Part shown: positions 18,301-27,657 of the stretch, piece by piece
How positions within the stretch are numbered: the first letter of the stretch is position 1
Layout of the letters: each line of letters begins with the position of its first letter
From: Planctomycetota bacterium
GTDB taxonomy: Bacteria; Planctomycetota; UBA8742; UBA2392
Assembly (NCBI GenBank): GCA_003576915.1
Contig: QEVF01000013.1
Span: 1 to 64,000 of the forward strand
Length of the DNA stretch: 64,000 nt
Reading direction: 5' to 3'
Made by a program: the position numbers and the translations under genes
The notes under the pieces: model-generated
Told to the model about the DNA's origin: nothing
Seen by the model: only the letters and a program-made list of their open reading frames with translations
Database searches by the model: none

Positions 18301-19054
18301 CGCCGGAAGATACCGTGAGGGCCTGGAGGCTTCGGAACGCGCCGAGAAGCTGTTCCGAGAGTTTGGAGACAAGCGATCCACGTCCCATGCGCTGGGAAAC
18401 CGCGCGCTCATGCTCAAGCTTATGCGCGATTACGATGGCGCCTTGAGGGTGTCCGATGAGTGCCGCGCTCTGGCCCGCGAGGTGGGCGATTTCAACACCT
18501 ACGCCACAGACCTGGCCAACCGGGGCCACCTGCTGGTGGACCTGGACCGCCACGACGAAGCCCTGGCCGCCTTTGAAGAGTCCGAGAGATTCCACAGCCG
18601 CCTGAACAATCCCATGCTGGTTTCCGTCTGCCGCGAAATGCGCGCCTGGATTCTCTGGCAGCGCGGTCGAGTGGCGGAGGCCGAAAAACTCTTCGCGGAA
18701 GCCGAGCAGGCGCTGGCCCAACGCGACGCCGCGGCAATCACGAGCATCAAGGTCTCGCGCGGCGAGTGTCTGGTGAACTCGGGGCGTGCGGCCGAGGCTC
18801 TGGCCTCCCTGCGCGACGCCCTGACTGTCCTGCGTGCGAAGGGCCTCACAGGCGACCGCGACTACTTCAAGGCCTTGGTCACTCTCGCGCGATGCGAGAG
18901 CGCAACAGGACAGGCCGACGAAGCTGCGGCCCTGGCGCGCGAAGGTCTGGAGCTCGCGCAGAAGCTTGGGTACACGGCCAGCGACCCGGCCCTGCGGGTG
19001 CGGCGCAATCTCTCTGACCTGGAACGGCTGCAACGTCCCGGCTCGTCCGGTTGA
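15335..19054 (+). CDS. Giant regulator: sigma-54 AAA+ domain, STAND ATPase, TPR array
   Basis: 1,239 residues from the ATG at 15335 (a TTG at 15308 is also possible). Residues 8-240 are a sigma-54 interaction AAA+ domain: Walker A GETGTGKG (36-43), GAFTGA (82-87), Walker B GTLFLDE (101-107) and FREDLFYRINAF. No Fis-type helix-turn-helix follows. From about residue 405 comes a STAND/NB-ARC-like ATPase (SFVGRTREVADL, Walker A LLGPGGTGKT near 430, LLILDNFEQV, then LVTSRALL and LPLAIELAA). Residues about 740-1230 are helical TPR-like repeats. The GAFTGA loop implies contact with sigma-54 RNA polymerase. The STAND-TPR part would sense a ligand or partner. It is divergent from oleA, so control of the cluster is plausible but unproven. 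Confidence 0.85.
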   Translation: MTLRRSDFIVSSPAIARALELALKAAPGQEPVLIYGETGTGKGMLAEWIHQRSQRRGAFVSVNCSTFNPNLFESHLFGYVKGAFTGADKDTSGLFEAAEGGTLFLDEIADTPLEVQPRLLRAIEEKLVRRVGSSREIAIDVRLVCATNKDLKAEIAKGKFREDLFYRINAFIVQLPPLRERVEDVEELANHFLAAIAEEHQQAAKPLEPEALSAIRSYAWPGNIRELRSAMAYAVASAGSRPSIARRDLPPPLDGGSAVTPPPPTRTEPEHVRLFRRIYTQSPTDRHAWAQFLVNWQEVLGNVRFSRRDMVDVMRAVRGPDPTDNALANEWQRRIKPLAVELGLITEDAKKLIIELERCRAVLQSGPMAEVAEPDEARPTVRVMPAAKRSSSNRLKRTNLPPPRTSFVGRTREVADLTAQLGAGPGITTLLGPGGTGKTRLAQEVGWQLLDRLHGGVWFADLTEARNVEGVAYAVAQALRVPLTTSEPPESAMASILESRGDALLILDNFEQVVEAAKATVATWAQRAPRTRLLVTSRALLGVGGERVMELKPLTFPARKASASLTRAQLEAYDAVQLFVDRARLANLSFTLDDRNAAAVGEICSMLEGLPLAIELAAARVSIMKPEQMLPRLDQKFDFLRTTRRDLSERQRSLMATIDWSYHLLTPVEQQAFAQTSLFRDGFFLEAAERILHLPAGKEAPPVIDLIQSLRDKSLLRSWDTSSETRFGSYDTMAEYARVKLADWAGSEDMHKLALRHAEYYLAYCEHWDKRIFSRSALEALDRLELERENLLTAQGALIAALTRSQADERRRLEGLLCRVAFVLAHLLRIRGPSHLRQPILARALEAMGRDDSEDRARMLALESIVTGETGDSTRAMQLAMEALELAQRLGAARVRVQAKNQMAWLTFAAGDHQKALPLYEEVLAGFREIGDVHNEARVLGRLGQIHSRLGDQDKGMDLLAQSAALLEELGDRIGQAFQFVTRANILHRAGRYREGLEASERAEKLFREFGDKRSTSHALGNRALMLKLMRDYDGALRVSDECRALAREVGDFNTYATDLANRGHLLVDLDRHDEALAAFEESERFHSRLNNPMLVSVCREMRAWILWQRGRVAEAEKLFAEAEQALAQRDAAAITSIKVSRGECLVNSGRAAEALASLRDALTVLRAKGLTGDRDYFKALVTLARCESATGQADEAAALAREGLELAQKLGYTASDPALRVRRNLSDLERLQRPGSSG

Positions 19055-19245
19055 TGCACGGTTCGACGTTCAGTTTTCAAAGGCCACTCGCTGCGGCGAA
19101 CACCGCCGGCCTGCATGGGCGGATGCGGTACCGGAGCTTGGTGTGAGCGTCCTCGCCCGTTTGGCAGCCCGGGGTCCGTTGACACCCGCGACGCCCCTTG
19201 GAACCCCATCAGCGACCCGCAGTAACAGACACGCCGACGAATGTT

Positions 19246-19293
19246 GATGCATCATGATGCGTCCACATGTCGCATCTGTTTCCGTGATGCATC
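19246..19293. promoter_or_regulatory. Paired GATGCATC palindromes upstream of a giant secreted protein gene
   Basis: GATGCATC occurs at 19246-19253 and again at 19286-19293, exactly 40 bases apart (four helical turns). The first overlaps the 12-base palindrome GCATCATGATGC (19249-19260). The surrounding 489-base gap (19055-19543) holds no credible gene. These may be operator half-sites. Confidence 0.35.
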
Positions 19294-19543
19294 CGGTTTC
19301 AAACAATTCCGGTGAAACTAACGCCATAAGCCGGAATAAATGGCCATTTCTGTGCATTTCTAGCCATATGACCGCTCGTTCATGTTGGTGGCACGGACCT
19401 TGCATTGCATTTCGTCACTGGGACTAACACCGGGACTGGTCAGTGGTCGCGCAACATGCGACGGCCTATCCCGGACCGATGGACCCGCCAGCGCGGGCAT
19501 CTTGGCTTTCGGTCGATTGCACGACCGAAAACGGAGGAAAGAC

Positions 19544-22500
19544 ATGTTGTTCAACCGCTTCGCAGCAGTCGTTTTCGCCCTCGCGTCAATCTCTCTGGGC
19601 GCGTCCAGCTTGAGTGCGCAGCTTGTGCGCCAATTGGGCGTCGAAGGATCCGGGAACGCTTTTCCCTTCAATTACAGTTCGGGATTCGGTCGCTTTCAGA
19701 CGGCTTATGCTTCATCTGAGCTGAACATGCCGGCCAACTCAACTATCGTCGCCATACGCACCTCAGGTTCAACCTTGACGACGGGCACGCCGACCTTCTC
19801 CGGCATGCAGATCCGCTTTGCCTACACCACGCTGGCCGTCAACGCCCTCACATCGTCCTTTGACACCAACTATACGGGCACCCTGGTCAACGGATACGGC
19901 CCCGCCAACATGACGCCGACGACGGCCGCAGGTTCCGGCGCCAACACCTGGTACCGCTTCGACCTCACCACACCCTTCGTTTACAACGGCACCGATACCC
20001 TGCTGTTGGACTGGGTCTACACCGCCCGCTCGACAACCGGCTGGTCGCAGTCCACCTCAACCGCGGTGACCGCCCCCGAGCAGGTGCGCAGCCGCGTCTA
20101 CCAGAACGGCACCGCCGCCGCCGCGTCCGCGACGTCGGGCGGCAACTTCGGCGTGCAGTTCATCTACCTGCCTCCGGGCAACAGCGTGGTTCTGACCAGC
20201 ACGGCGCCCGCGGCGGGCGCGCTGCCCGCCACAGCTTCGGACCTTGTGGTCTTGTCCATGAACGCCAACGCCTTTGGCGCGGCTACTGGCCTCAACTCGA
20301 TCAAGTTCACGCGCACGGGCTCTATCGGCGACTCCGCCATCTCCAACGTCAAGCTGGTGCGTGACAACAACACCAACGGTGCTGTGGACGCGGGCGATAC
20401 GACGCTGGGCACGGGCGTGTTCAGCTCAGGATCGGTGACATTCTCCGGGGCGCCCCTGCAGGCAGTGCCGACGGGCTCGGCCACTCCGCTGCTGCTTGCC
20501 ATCAGCTATTCGGGACCGCTCACGATGGGCGGCACCATGGACATTTCTGTCGCGGCGGCCGCAGACGTCACGTGGTCGGGCTCGACGGACTACACCACCT
20601 ACCCTCTCTCTTCAGGCAACTTGGTGGTGCGCCTGGCCGGCAATTTCACGATCAACCAGACCAGCGGTGACTTCGCGTCCATTGGCGCAGCCTTTGACGC
20701 CCTCGAGACGCTCGGCGTGGCCGGCCCCGTCACTCTCACCATCACGGACAGCGCCAATTACGTCTCCAACAGCTCTTACTCCCTCGGGCTCAACTCCACC
20801 TTTGCTGCGCTTGCCCCCGTCGTCGGAGCGTCCGCCACGAACACCATTACGCTGCGCGCTGCCACCGGCCAGACGCCTACCGTAACGGGCAACGCAAGCG
20901 GCGCAGGCCTGATCGGCTTCACCGCGCGCGGCGCCATCGGCATCATGCAGTCTTTTGTGACCATCGAGGGACTGGAAGTCGTCGGCGGCCCGAACTTCGG
21001 CATCCTGATTCAGGGCAACGGCCTCTCCACCGTCAACCTGATGCCGACGGACAACGTGATTCGCCGCTGCCGCGTCCATGATATCCCCGATGGGCCCGGC
21101 ATATCCTACTTCGGCCAGAACTCGGCCTATTTCACCAACGGCCTGATCGAGAACAACTTCGTCTGGAACTGCTTCACGAACACGGTGCCCGCCACGACGG
21201 TGATTCAGGGCATCAACGTGACGGCCGGCTGCATCGCCGTGCGTAACCCGGCCTCGGGCAACGGAATCATCCGGCACAACACCGTCCTCCACACGGGCGC
21301 GTTGGCCAATACGGCCGGCATTGCCATCAGCTCGGCGTCAACGGCCTATGCCATGCATGACGTGAACAACAACATCATGGTCGTGAGCTCGACCACGCTT
21401 CCGGCGATATACCTGAGTTCCGCCACGAACGCGCCCACCATCGCCAACTGCAATTTCAACTACTGGTTTGCCACCGTGCAGAGCAACCAGGCCACACTCA
21501 CGCCCTTTGCAACGTGGCAGGGCACCGGCCGCGACGGCAGCGGCTCCAGCGCCAATCCGCTGCTTGTTGACGTTGCGCCGACGACAGCCAACCTTCATCT
21601 TCAGTCCACCTCGCCCTGCATCAATCCCGCGGGCCAGACCTCGGGCCTGACCGTGGACATCGATGGCAACACCCGCCCGCAGGGAGCTTCAGTGGACATC
21701 GGCGCTGACGAGTACATGCCCGGCGGCAACCCGGCGCCCACGCTCACCACGGCTACGGGCTCGGGTTTCAGCGCCGCGCGCATCTATCAGGCGACCCAGG
21801 GCACGCCGTTGTCCAACGCCTTCCTGGTGGCCAACGACGCCAATGACCCCAACATCTCCATTACCATCACCTCCACCTCGCCCGCGCCGGGCGTGACGGC
21901 GCCTGCCTCGCAGGCCAGCGCCGCCGTGCCTTTCCAACTCACCTGGACGGGCACGCCCACGACGCTGGGGACGTTCACCTACGCCGTGGCGCTCTTTGAC
22001 GGCACCACCACCACCAACGTGAACGTCACGATTGACGTCCAACCCGCACCCATGTCCGGGACTTACACGATCAACCAGACGTCAGGCGACTTCACCTCTA
22101 TCGGCGCAGCCTTCAACGCGCTTGAACAGGTCGGCGTCGTGGGGCCTGTCACGCTGCTTATCACGGACAGCGCGACGTACGTAAGCAACCCCTCCTACAG
22201 CCTTGGCTGCAACGATTCGGGAACCTCGGTCATTGCGATCACCGGCGTTTCGGCGACCAACACGATTCTGCTGCGCGCCGCCGCGGGACAGACTCCCAAG
22301 ATCCAGGGCAACGCGACCGGTGCGGTGCTGATCGGGCAGTCCTCGACAACCGGCCTGACCGGGCGGGGCGGCCTGGTAATCAACCACTCTTACGTGACGG
22401 TGGAAGGCCTTGAGGTCTTTGGCGGACCCAACTTCGGCATCATGATGCAGGGCAACAACACGACGCCCTTCAACCTGAACACCACGGACATCACGATTCG

Positions 22501-24853
22501 CCGCTGCATTGTGCGCGACATCCCCGATGGCCCGGGCATCGCCTTCATGGGTCAAAACAGCGGTTACGCCAACAACATCCTGATCGAGAACAACTTCGTT
22601 TGGGGCTGCTTCACCAACTCCGGCAACCCGACGACCAGCGGCGTGCTCCTGCTCAACACCGGCGGTTCCATCACTGTGCGCAACCCCGCCAACGGCTCGG
22701 GCATCATCCGCCACAACACCATCCTGCACACCTCGACCTTTGCCTCTACCGGCGGCATCTATGCCTATGCCAGCAGCTCCGTTTACCCGCTGCACAACGT
22801 GAACAACAACATCGTGGTCTGCACGGACGCGGCCGTCCCCGCCCTCCAGTTGGCCTCCGCAACCCATGCCCCCACGATCGCCAACTGCAACTTCAATTAC
22901 TGGTTTGCCGCCACACACTGCAACCAGACTACGCTTGCCACGTTTGCCCAGTGGCAGGCCACGGGCCGTGATACCAACGGCTCCAACGCCAATCCCCAAC
23001 TCGTGAGCACCAGCGGCACGATTGACCTGCGGCTCCAGAGCTCCTCTCCCTGCTTCGATCCCGCCAACCAGACGTCCACGCTCAGCACGGACATCTTTGG
23101 CAACGCCCGCCCGCAGGGCCTGACGGCCGACATCGGTGCTCACGAGTTGACGGGCCCCGTTGCCCCCACGATCATCAGCACGGCAGTCACCACGGCGACG
23201 GCTCTGCAGAACTACACCTACAACATCGTGGTCAAGGGCATCCCCACCGCCACCCTCACGGCGACGGGCCTGCCCACCTGGCTCAGTCTCACGGGCAACA
23301 CCCTGTCAGGTCAGCCCGGCGCCAACGACGTCGGCGTCACGGGCCAGATCACCATCACTGCCACCAACGGCACGGCCCCCAACGCCACGCAGCAATTCCA
23401 GATCACCGTCAACGGCGTGCCGCCCCAGTTCACCAGCGCCCCCGTCACCACGGCGACGGCCGGAACTCAGTACAACTACAACATTACCGTCACGGGGGCC
23501 CCTGTGCCCAACTTGACGGCTTCGGGCCTGCCGGGCTGGCTGAGCCTGACCGGCAGCACCCTGTCCGGCACGCCGGGCGCAGCTGACATCGGCACGACGG
23601 GCAACATCACCCTGACGGCCGCCAACGGCCAGACGCCGGACGCCACGCAGCAGTTCCAGATCACGGTCAGCGGTGTGGCGCCGACCATTACGTCCAATGC
23701 GCCCACCACGGCTACCGTCGGCATGATGTACACCTACAACGTGGCAGCCACCGGCATCCCCGCCCCGACTCTGAGCACGAACACCCTGCCCGCCTGGCTG
23801 TCGTTCAATGCAGGCACGGGCGTTCTCAGCGGCACCCCGGCAGCCTCGGACATGGGCCTTTCCACGACCATCAGCATCACGGCCGCAAACGGCTGGAACC
23901 CCGACGCCGTCGAGAGCTTCCAGATCCAGGTCAACGGTGTGGCGCCCATCATCACCAGCACTCCGGTCACCACAGCGCTGGCTTCCGTCAATTACACCTA
24001 CAACCTGGCTGCCACGGGCAACCCCGCTCCGACGTTCAGCGTTTCAGGCAACCCGGCCTGGCTGACTCTGACAGGCAGCACGCTGTCGGGCACTCCCGGC
24101 CTGGCGGACATCGGCACGACGGGCACGATCACCGTGACGGCGACCAACGGCCAGGCACCCGACGATACACAGCAGTTCCAGATCACGGTCAGCGCCGTGG
24201 CGCCGGCCATCACCAGCACGCCTCCCACCAACGTAACCGTGGGCAGCACCTTCAGCTACCCGATCACCGCCACGGGCACACCCACCCCGACGCTCAGCGT
24301 AACGGGCAATCCGGCCTGGCTCAGCCTGGTGGGCAGCACGCTGTCCGGCGTGGCTCCTGCCTCGGCCATCGGCACGGTAGGCCCCATCACCGTCACGGCC
24401 AGCAACGGCTTTGGCACCAACGCGGTGCAGACGTTCAGCTTCACGGTGGACGGCACGGCCCCGACCATCACCAGCCTGCCCATCACCAGCGTTGTGGTGG
24501 GTGCCGTGTATAACTACACGATCACGTTCATCGGCAACCCGACGCCTACGATCACGGTGACGGGCCTGCCGACTTGGGCCACGTTCAACGCGACGACAAA
24601 CACCATCAGCGGAACGCCGACGTCCACCGATGCCGGCACGTCGTCCACGATCACGATCACAGCCACCAACGGCGTCTCGCCCAACGCGACCCAGGTCTTC
24701 AACCTTCAGGTCTCGACCCTGGGCACCGGGAGTGGCACCGGTGGCTCGGGCGGCGGATGCAGCACGACCGCCGACGGCAGCCTCATGCTTGTTCTTCTCG
24801 CTGTACTGGGGACACTGATCTTCAGTGTGCGTCTGCGCAGGTCCCTCCGGTAG
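19544..24853 (+). CDS. Giant secreted protein: two parallel beta-helix blocks, six He_PIG Ig repeats, sorting tail
   Basis: 1,769 residues from the ATG at 19544, which has GGAGGAAA just upstream; the frame is open further upstream without a signal peptide. The signal peptide is MLFNRFAAVVFALASISLGA and following. Two homologous ~370-residue blocks each begin INQTSGDF(A/T)SIGAAF(D/N)ALE and continue as parallel beta-helix (ENNFVWNCF, RNPASGNGIIRHNT). Six putative-Ig repeats of about 85 residues follow, each starting like AP(T/I)ITS and carrying (W)LSLTG(S/N)TLSG. The end is a Gly-rich linker, Cys, a hydrophobic stretch and Arg residues (GGSGGGCSTTADGS ... RLRRSLR), a MYXO-CTERM-like sorting signal. 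It is probably a surface-attached protein; the beta-helix may bind or cleave polysaccharide, but no active site is evident. Confidence 0.85.
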   Translation: MLFNRFAAVVFALASISLGASSLSAQLVRQLGVEGSGNAFPFNYSSGFGRFQTAYASSELNMPANSTIVAIRTSGSTLTTGTPTFSGMQIRFAYTTLAVNALTSSFDTNYTGTLVNGYGPANMTPTTAAGSGANTWYRFDLTTPFVYNGTDTLLLDWVYTARSTTGWSQSTSTAVTAPEQVRSRVYQNGTAAAASATSGGNFGVQFIYLPPGNSVVLTSTAPAAGALPATASDLVVLSMNANAFGAATGLNSIKFTRTGSIGDSAISNVKLVRDNNTNGAVDAGDTTLGTGVFSSGSVTFSGAPLQAVPTGSATPLLLAISYSGPLTMGGTMDISVAAAADVTWSGSTDYTTYPLSSGNLVVRLAGNFTINQTSGDFASIGAAFDALETLGVAGPVTLTITDSANYVSNSSYSLGLNSTFAALAPVVGASATNTITLRAATGQTPTVTGNASGAGLIGFTARGAIGIMQSFVTIEGLEVVGGPNFGILIQGNGLSTVNLMPTDNVIRRCRVHDIPDGPGISYFGQNSAYFTNGLIENNFVWNCFTNTVPATTVIQGINVTAGCIAVRNPASGNGIIRHNTVLHTGALANTAGIAISSASTAYAMHDVNNNIMVVSSTTLPAIYLSSATNAPTIANCNFNYWFATVQSNQATLTPFATWQGTGRDGSGSSANPLLVDVAPTTANLHLQSTSPCINPAGQTSGLTVDIDGNTRPQGASVDIGADEYMPGGNPAPTLTTATGSGFSAARIYQATQGTPLSNAFLVANDANDPNISITITSTSPAPGVTAPASQASAAVPFQLTWTGTPTTLGTFTYAVALFDGTTTTNVNVTIDVQPAPMSGTYTINQTSGDFTSIGAAFNALEQVGVVGPVTLLITDSATYVSNPSYSLGCNDSGTSVIAITGVSATNTILLRAAAGQTPKIQGNATGAVLIGQSSTTGLTGRGGLVINHSYVTVEGLEVFGGPNFGIMMQGNNTTPFNLNTTDITIRRCIVRDIPDGPGIAFMGQNSGYANNILIENNFVWGCFTNSGNPTTSGVLLLNTGGSITVRNPANGSGIIRHNTILHTSTFASTGGIYAYASSSVYPLHNVNNNIVVCTDAAVPALQLASATHAPTIANCNFNYWFAATHCNQTTLATFAQWQATGRDTNGSNANPQLVSTSGTIDLRLQSSSPCFDPANQTSTLSTDIFGNARPQGLTADIGAHELTGPVAPTIISTAVTTATALQNYTYNIVVKGIPTATLTATGLPTWLSLTGNTLSGQPGANDVGVTGQITITATNGTAPNATQQFQITVNGVPPQFTSAPVTTATAGTQYNYNITVTGAPVPNLTASGLPGWLSLTGSTLSGTPGAADIGTTGNITLTAANGQTPDATQQFQITVSGVAPTITSNAPTTATVGMMYTYNVAATGIPAPTLSTNTLPAWLSFNAGTGVLSGTPAASDMGLSTTISITAANGWNPDAVESFQIQVNGVAPIITSTPVTTALASVNYTYNLAATGNPAPTFSVSGNPAWLTLTGSTLSGTPGLADIGTTGTITVTATNGQAPDDTQQFQITVSAVAPAITSTPPTNVTVGSTFSYPITATGTPTPTLSVTGNPAWLSLVGSTLSGVAPASAIGTVGPITVTASNGFGTNAVQTFSFTVDGTAPTITSLPITSVVVGAVYNYTITFIGNPTPTITVTGLPTWATFNATTNTISGTPTSTDAGTSSTITITATNGVSPNATQVFNLQVSTLGTGSGTGGSGGGCSTTADGSLMLVLLAVLGTLIFSVRLRRSLR

Positions 24854-24893
24854 CCCAGTGCAAGTTGTTGTCCCAAGCCTGCGCAGGCAACGG

Positions 24894-24920
24894 AAGGGGA
24901 GGCCAAAAGCCTCCCCTTCT
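24894..24920 (+). terminator. Rho-independent terminator after the giant secreted protein
   Basis: A 10-base stem (AAGGGGAGGC at 24894-24903 with GCCTCCCCTT at 24909-24918) and a 5-base loop, ending in a short T-rich tail. Confidence 0.75.
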
Positions 24921-24955
24921 TGCGTTGCGGGCATCAGGCCCTTTAGATTGGCGGC

Positions 24956-26065
24956 ATGCTCGACCACCCGGCCATCTCCAATCCCGAGTACACCACCACC
25001 ATCCTGGCCTGGGAGGATGGCGGCCTCACCTACTTCAAGGGCGTGGGCTTCGGGTCCGACGGGTTCGTCATTCTCGACGCCTTCTACCTCGCCTACCTCA
25101 CGGTGTTTGTCGTTTCGATCCTGCTTCTGCGCTGGTGGCAGAAGCGGGGTTCGCTGCGCATCCACCCCACCCTGTGCCTCGACACCGTGCTCGTGGCCGT
25201 GGCCGGGGCCGCCTTTGGCGGCCGTCTGGGCGAGGCGGTCTTCTACAACCCCGAGTACTTCTTTTCCGAGCCATCGCGCCTGATTACCAACGCCAGCGGC
25301 ATGACTATCCACGGTGTCATTATCGGCGCCGTACTCGCCCTCTGGCTCTGGGCGCGCTGGATCAGGAAGCCTTTCCTCCACATCCTCGACCAGGGCACCA
25401 TCATCATCGCCTTCGGCACCATCCTGGGCCGCGTTGCCAACTTCCTTGCCGGTGAGCTGTGGGGGCGGGCCTCCGATCTTCCCTGGGCCGTGCGCTTTTG
25501 GCTGCGTGGTTATCTGTCCCGGCCCGTCTATGCCAACGGAGCGGGCGAGACCTTCGAACTGGTGCGCGAGGTCACCCGACCCGGCGAAGTTGTGGCCTAC
25601 CTCAAGCCTGCCGCAGTTGACCAAGGCTTTGAAGTGCTGCGCGACCGCCCGGCCAACATGTTCCCCGTCGGCCAGGAACCCAACGCCGCCTACCAGCTTG
25701 TCTGGCGCTGCGTCACCGACCCCAGGCACCCAAGCCAGCTCTACCAGGCCCTGGCCGACGGCCTTCTCCTGCTGATCCTGCTGATCGCCATTCGCAGCCG
25801 CGCCCGGACAGTGGGCGTATTGACCTCTTCGTTCCTTATCCTTTACGGAGTTATCCGCACGGCCACAGAGCTGTTCCGCCAGCCTGAACCCGGCCTGGGA
25901 TTTGTCTTTGGGCTGCTGACACGCGGCCAACTCTTGAGCCTGTGCATGGTGATTGCCGGCGTGCTCGTAGCAGGGGCGATCCGTCGCAGGCCCCAGCTGA
26001 TTGCCGACATCCCCGTGACGGAGCCAGGGCCTCAACCCGCACAGAGCCCTTCAAAACAGCCGTAG
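24956..26065 (+). CDS. lgt: Prolipoprotein diacylglyceryl transferase
   Basis: 369 residues, longer than the usual 260-300. Several membrane helices are visible (AFYLAYLTVFVVSILLLRWW; IIGAVLALWLWARW; C-terminal LLLLILLIAIRSRA and LSLCMVIAGVLVAG). The family signature appears as GRVANFLAGELWGR, in which the asparagine of the common GRxGNFxNGE form is shifted. The conserved His segment is IHGVIIG and the late motif is HPSQLYQALADG. An insertion of about 70 residues between the signature and HPSQLYQ accounts for the length. It transfers diacylglycerol to lipobox cysteines in the inner membrane; the window contains several predicted lipoproteins. It converges with the next gene and overlaps its end by 34 bases. 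Confidence 0.88.
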   Translation: MLDHPAISNPEYTTTILAWEDGGLTYFKGVGFGSDGFVILDAFYLAYLTVFVVSILLLRWWQKRGSLRIHPTLCLDTVLVAVAGAAFGGRLGEAVFYNPEYFFSEPSRLITNASGMTIHGVIIGAVLALWLWARWIRKPFLHILDQGTIIIAFGTILGRVANFLAGELWGRASDLPWAVRFWLRGYLSRPVYANGAGETFELVREVTRPGEVVAYLKPAAVDQGFEVLRDRPANMFPVGQEPNAAYQLVWRCVTDPRHPSQLYQALADGLLLLILLIAIRSRARTVGVLTSSFLILYGVIRTATELFRQPEPGLGFVFGLLTRGQLLSLCMVIAGVLVAGAIRRRPQLIADIPVTEPGPQPAQSPSKQP

Positions 26066-27549
26066 CCGCGCTCGAAGTGAGAGCGGAAGAACTCGCGCGC
26101 GGCATTGCGAAGCTCCCCAAGCGTCCCCTTGGCGTCTTGGCCGATGCTCTCAAGCACGTTGCGATAGAAGAGGGCGCGGCCATTGAGGCCGACCAGGACT
26201 CCGGGCGGGGCCTCGGCCAGAATGCGCTCGGCCTCGAGCAAGGTGGCCTGGGCCGACTTGAGGTCGCCCAGCGCCCGCTGGCTGCGCGCGGCGAAGACGG
26301 TCATGTCGAAGCGCTCGGTGAGGTTGCGGGCCTTCTGGCGCGCCTCCCGCAGGGGTCCCTGCAGCAACTGGCGGATGCCCTCGCGGGACTGTCCGCTGAA
26401 CACAGCGAGAATGGCCCGGGCGAACTGGCTCATGAGCTGGCTCTCGGGCAGCGAGTTCTCCCCGGTGCCGATGAATATCCGGCATGCCATGTCAAGCGCG
26501 GGCCGCGTGTCCTCGCACAGCGCCCGAACGAGCATGCCCTGGCTGTGCGCGGTGGAAACGGGACCCATGGAGCAGGCGGCCTCGAAGCTGATGGCCCCCG
26601 CATAAAGCAGGCAGTGGATCAGCATGCTGGTCTGTGAAGGCCGCATCCGTTCGTCGGGTTGGGGAAACGCCGCCTGCACCCGGGCCAGGCCGGCGCGGAT
26701 CTCGCCCAGTTCCGTTTCGACATACCCCAGCAGTGCGGCAATGAAGCGGGCAATGGGCCAGCGCTCGGCCTCGGGAGGCATCATGACGAGCACGGCCTGG
26801 CAGACGCGCCGGGCTTCCGCCATGCGGCTGGAGCCCTGCAGGGTCGTGGCGAAGTTGTAGGCGTCGCGCATGGAGCGCTCATCCAGCAGCGCTCCCCTGG
26901 GAAGGTTGCGCTGGAACATGCGGCGCTGCATGGAAACCGCCTGCTGCTCGTCGTGGGTGAGGTAGGCGTGGTAGGCGCGCGTGCGGTCGTACTCCTCGGC
27001 CAGTTTCTCGTCGTCGGAAAGGCGGGCAACCTGGGAGGCAGCTCGGGAGAGCTCATCCGCACGCTCAAAATCCCAGCGCTGGAGCGCATTCCAGTAGTCC
27101 GCGAGAATCTGCTTGAAGATGGGCGCCGTGCGAGCATTGAGCTCGACCCGCAGCTTCTCGTGTCGCGTCAGCGCGTCAGAGAGCTCACGCAGCACCTTCA
27201 GGTGGTGCTTGCCCGTGAGCGACCCCAACTGCATGCGCGAAACGGCATTCATGGCCTCCACCAGCTCGAGCATGTTCTCGGCCGCCTTCACCGTGCTGGC
27301 CGCCACGTCACTGAGCATGGGCGCGCCTTCGCCCACCAGCAGCCAGGCCGGGTTGACACCGAGACCCTTGACCAGCGCGGCGCCGAACTCGAGGGGGATC
27401 TTGGCGCCGCGCATGTAGCGGCTGACGTTGTTGCGCAATGTGTGGGTCTTGCGCGCGATTTCGGCCTGGGATCGGGACTCCAGCAGGCTGTGGAGTCGCG
27501 CGACGATGGCGGCGTTGGAATGGCTCTCGGCAGGCTGGGGCTTGGGCAT
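26032..27549 (-). CDS. XRE-type HTH protein with TPR-like C-terminal region
   Basis: 505 residues from the ATG at 27549 (the open frame extends upstream but loses similarity). Residues about 12-70 are a lambda-repressor-type helix-turn-helix with the pattern SQAEIARKTHTLRNNVSRYMRGAK and the tail VNPAWLLVGEGAP, common in XRE regulators. The remaining ~420 residues are helical, with repeated Ala/Leu-rich pairs typical of TPR or Rgg-like sensors. It is divergent from the GEVED/anchor-D surface protein gene and may regulate it. The effector is unknown. Confidence 0.75.
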   Translation of the reverse strand: MPKPQPAESHSNAAIVARLHSLLESRSQAEIARKTHTLRNNVSRYMRGAKIPLEFGAALVKGLGVNPAWLLVGEGAPMLSDVAASTVKAAENMLELVEAMNAVSRMQLGSLTGKHHLKVLRELSDALTRHEKLRVELNARTAPIFKQILADYWNALQRWDFERADELSRAASQVARLSDDEKLAEEYDRTRAYHAYLTHDEQQAVSMQRRMFQRNLPRGALLDERSMRDAYNFATTLQGSSRMAEARRVCQAVLVMMPPEAERWPIARFIAALLGYVETELGEIRAGLARVQAAFPQPDERMRPSQTSMLIHCLLYAGAISFEAACSMGPVSTAHSQGMLVRALCEDTRPALDMACRIFIGTGENSLPESQLMSQFARAILAVFSGQSREGIRQLLQGPLREARQKARNLTERFDMTVFAARSQRALGDLKSAQATLLEAERILAEAPPGVLVGLNGRALFYRNVLESIGQDAKGTLGELRNAAREFFRSHFERGYGCFEGLCAG

Positions 27550-27657
27550 GGTCGTCTTGGTTTCAATACGGAGGCGGAAGTTTGTAACAGACACGATACA
27601 CGTTATCCATCCATTCCTCCACCACTGAATCGAATCAGTTACACTCATGCCGGGATA

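Noticed and set aside
17291..19033. 580-codon minus-strand ORF opposite the TPR part of the giant regulator
   Set aside because: Antisense shadow; the plus-strand TPR periodicity is clear.
24044..26035. 663-codon minus-strand open frame opposite lgt and the Ig-repeat region
   Set aside because: Antisense shadow of two well-supported genes in a GC-rich region; low-complexity translation, no ribosome site.
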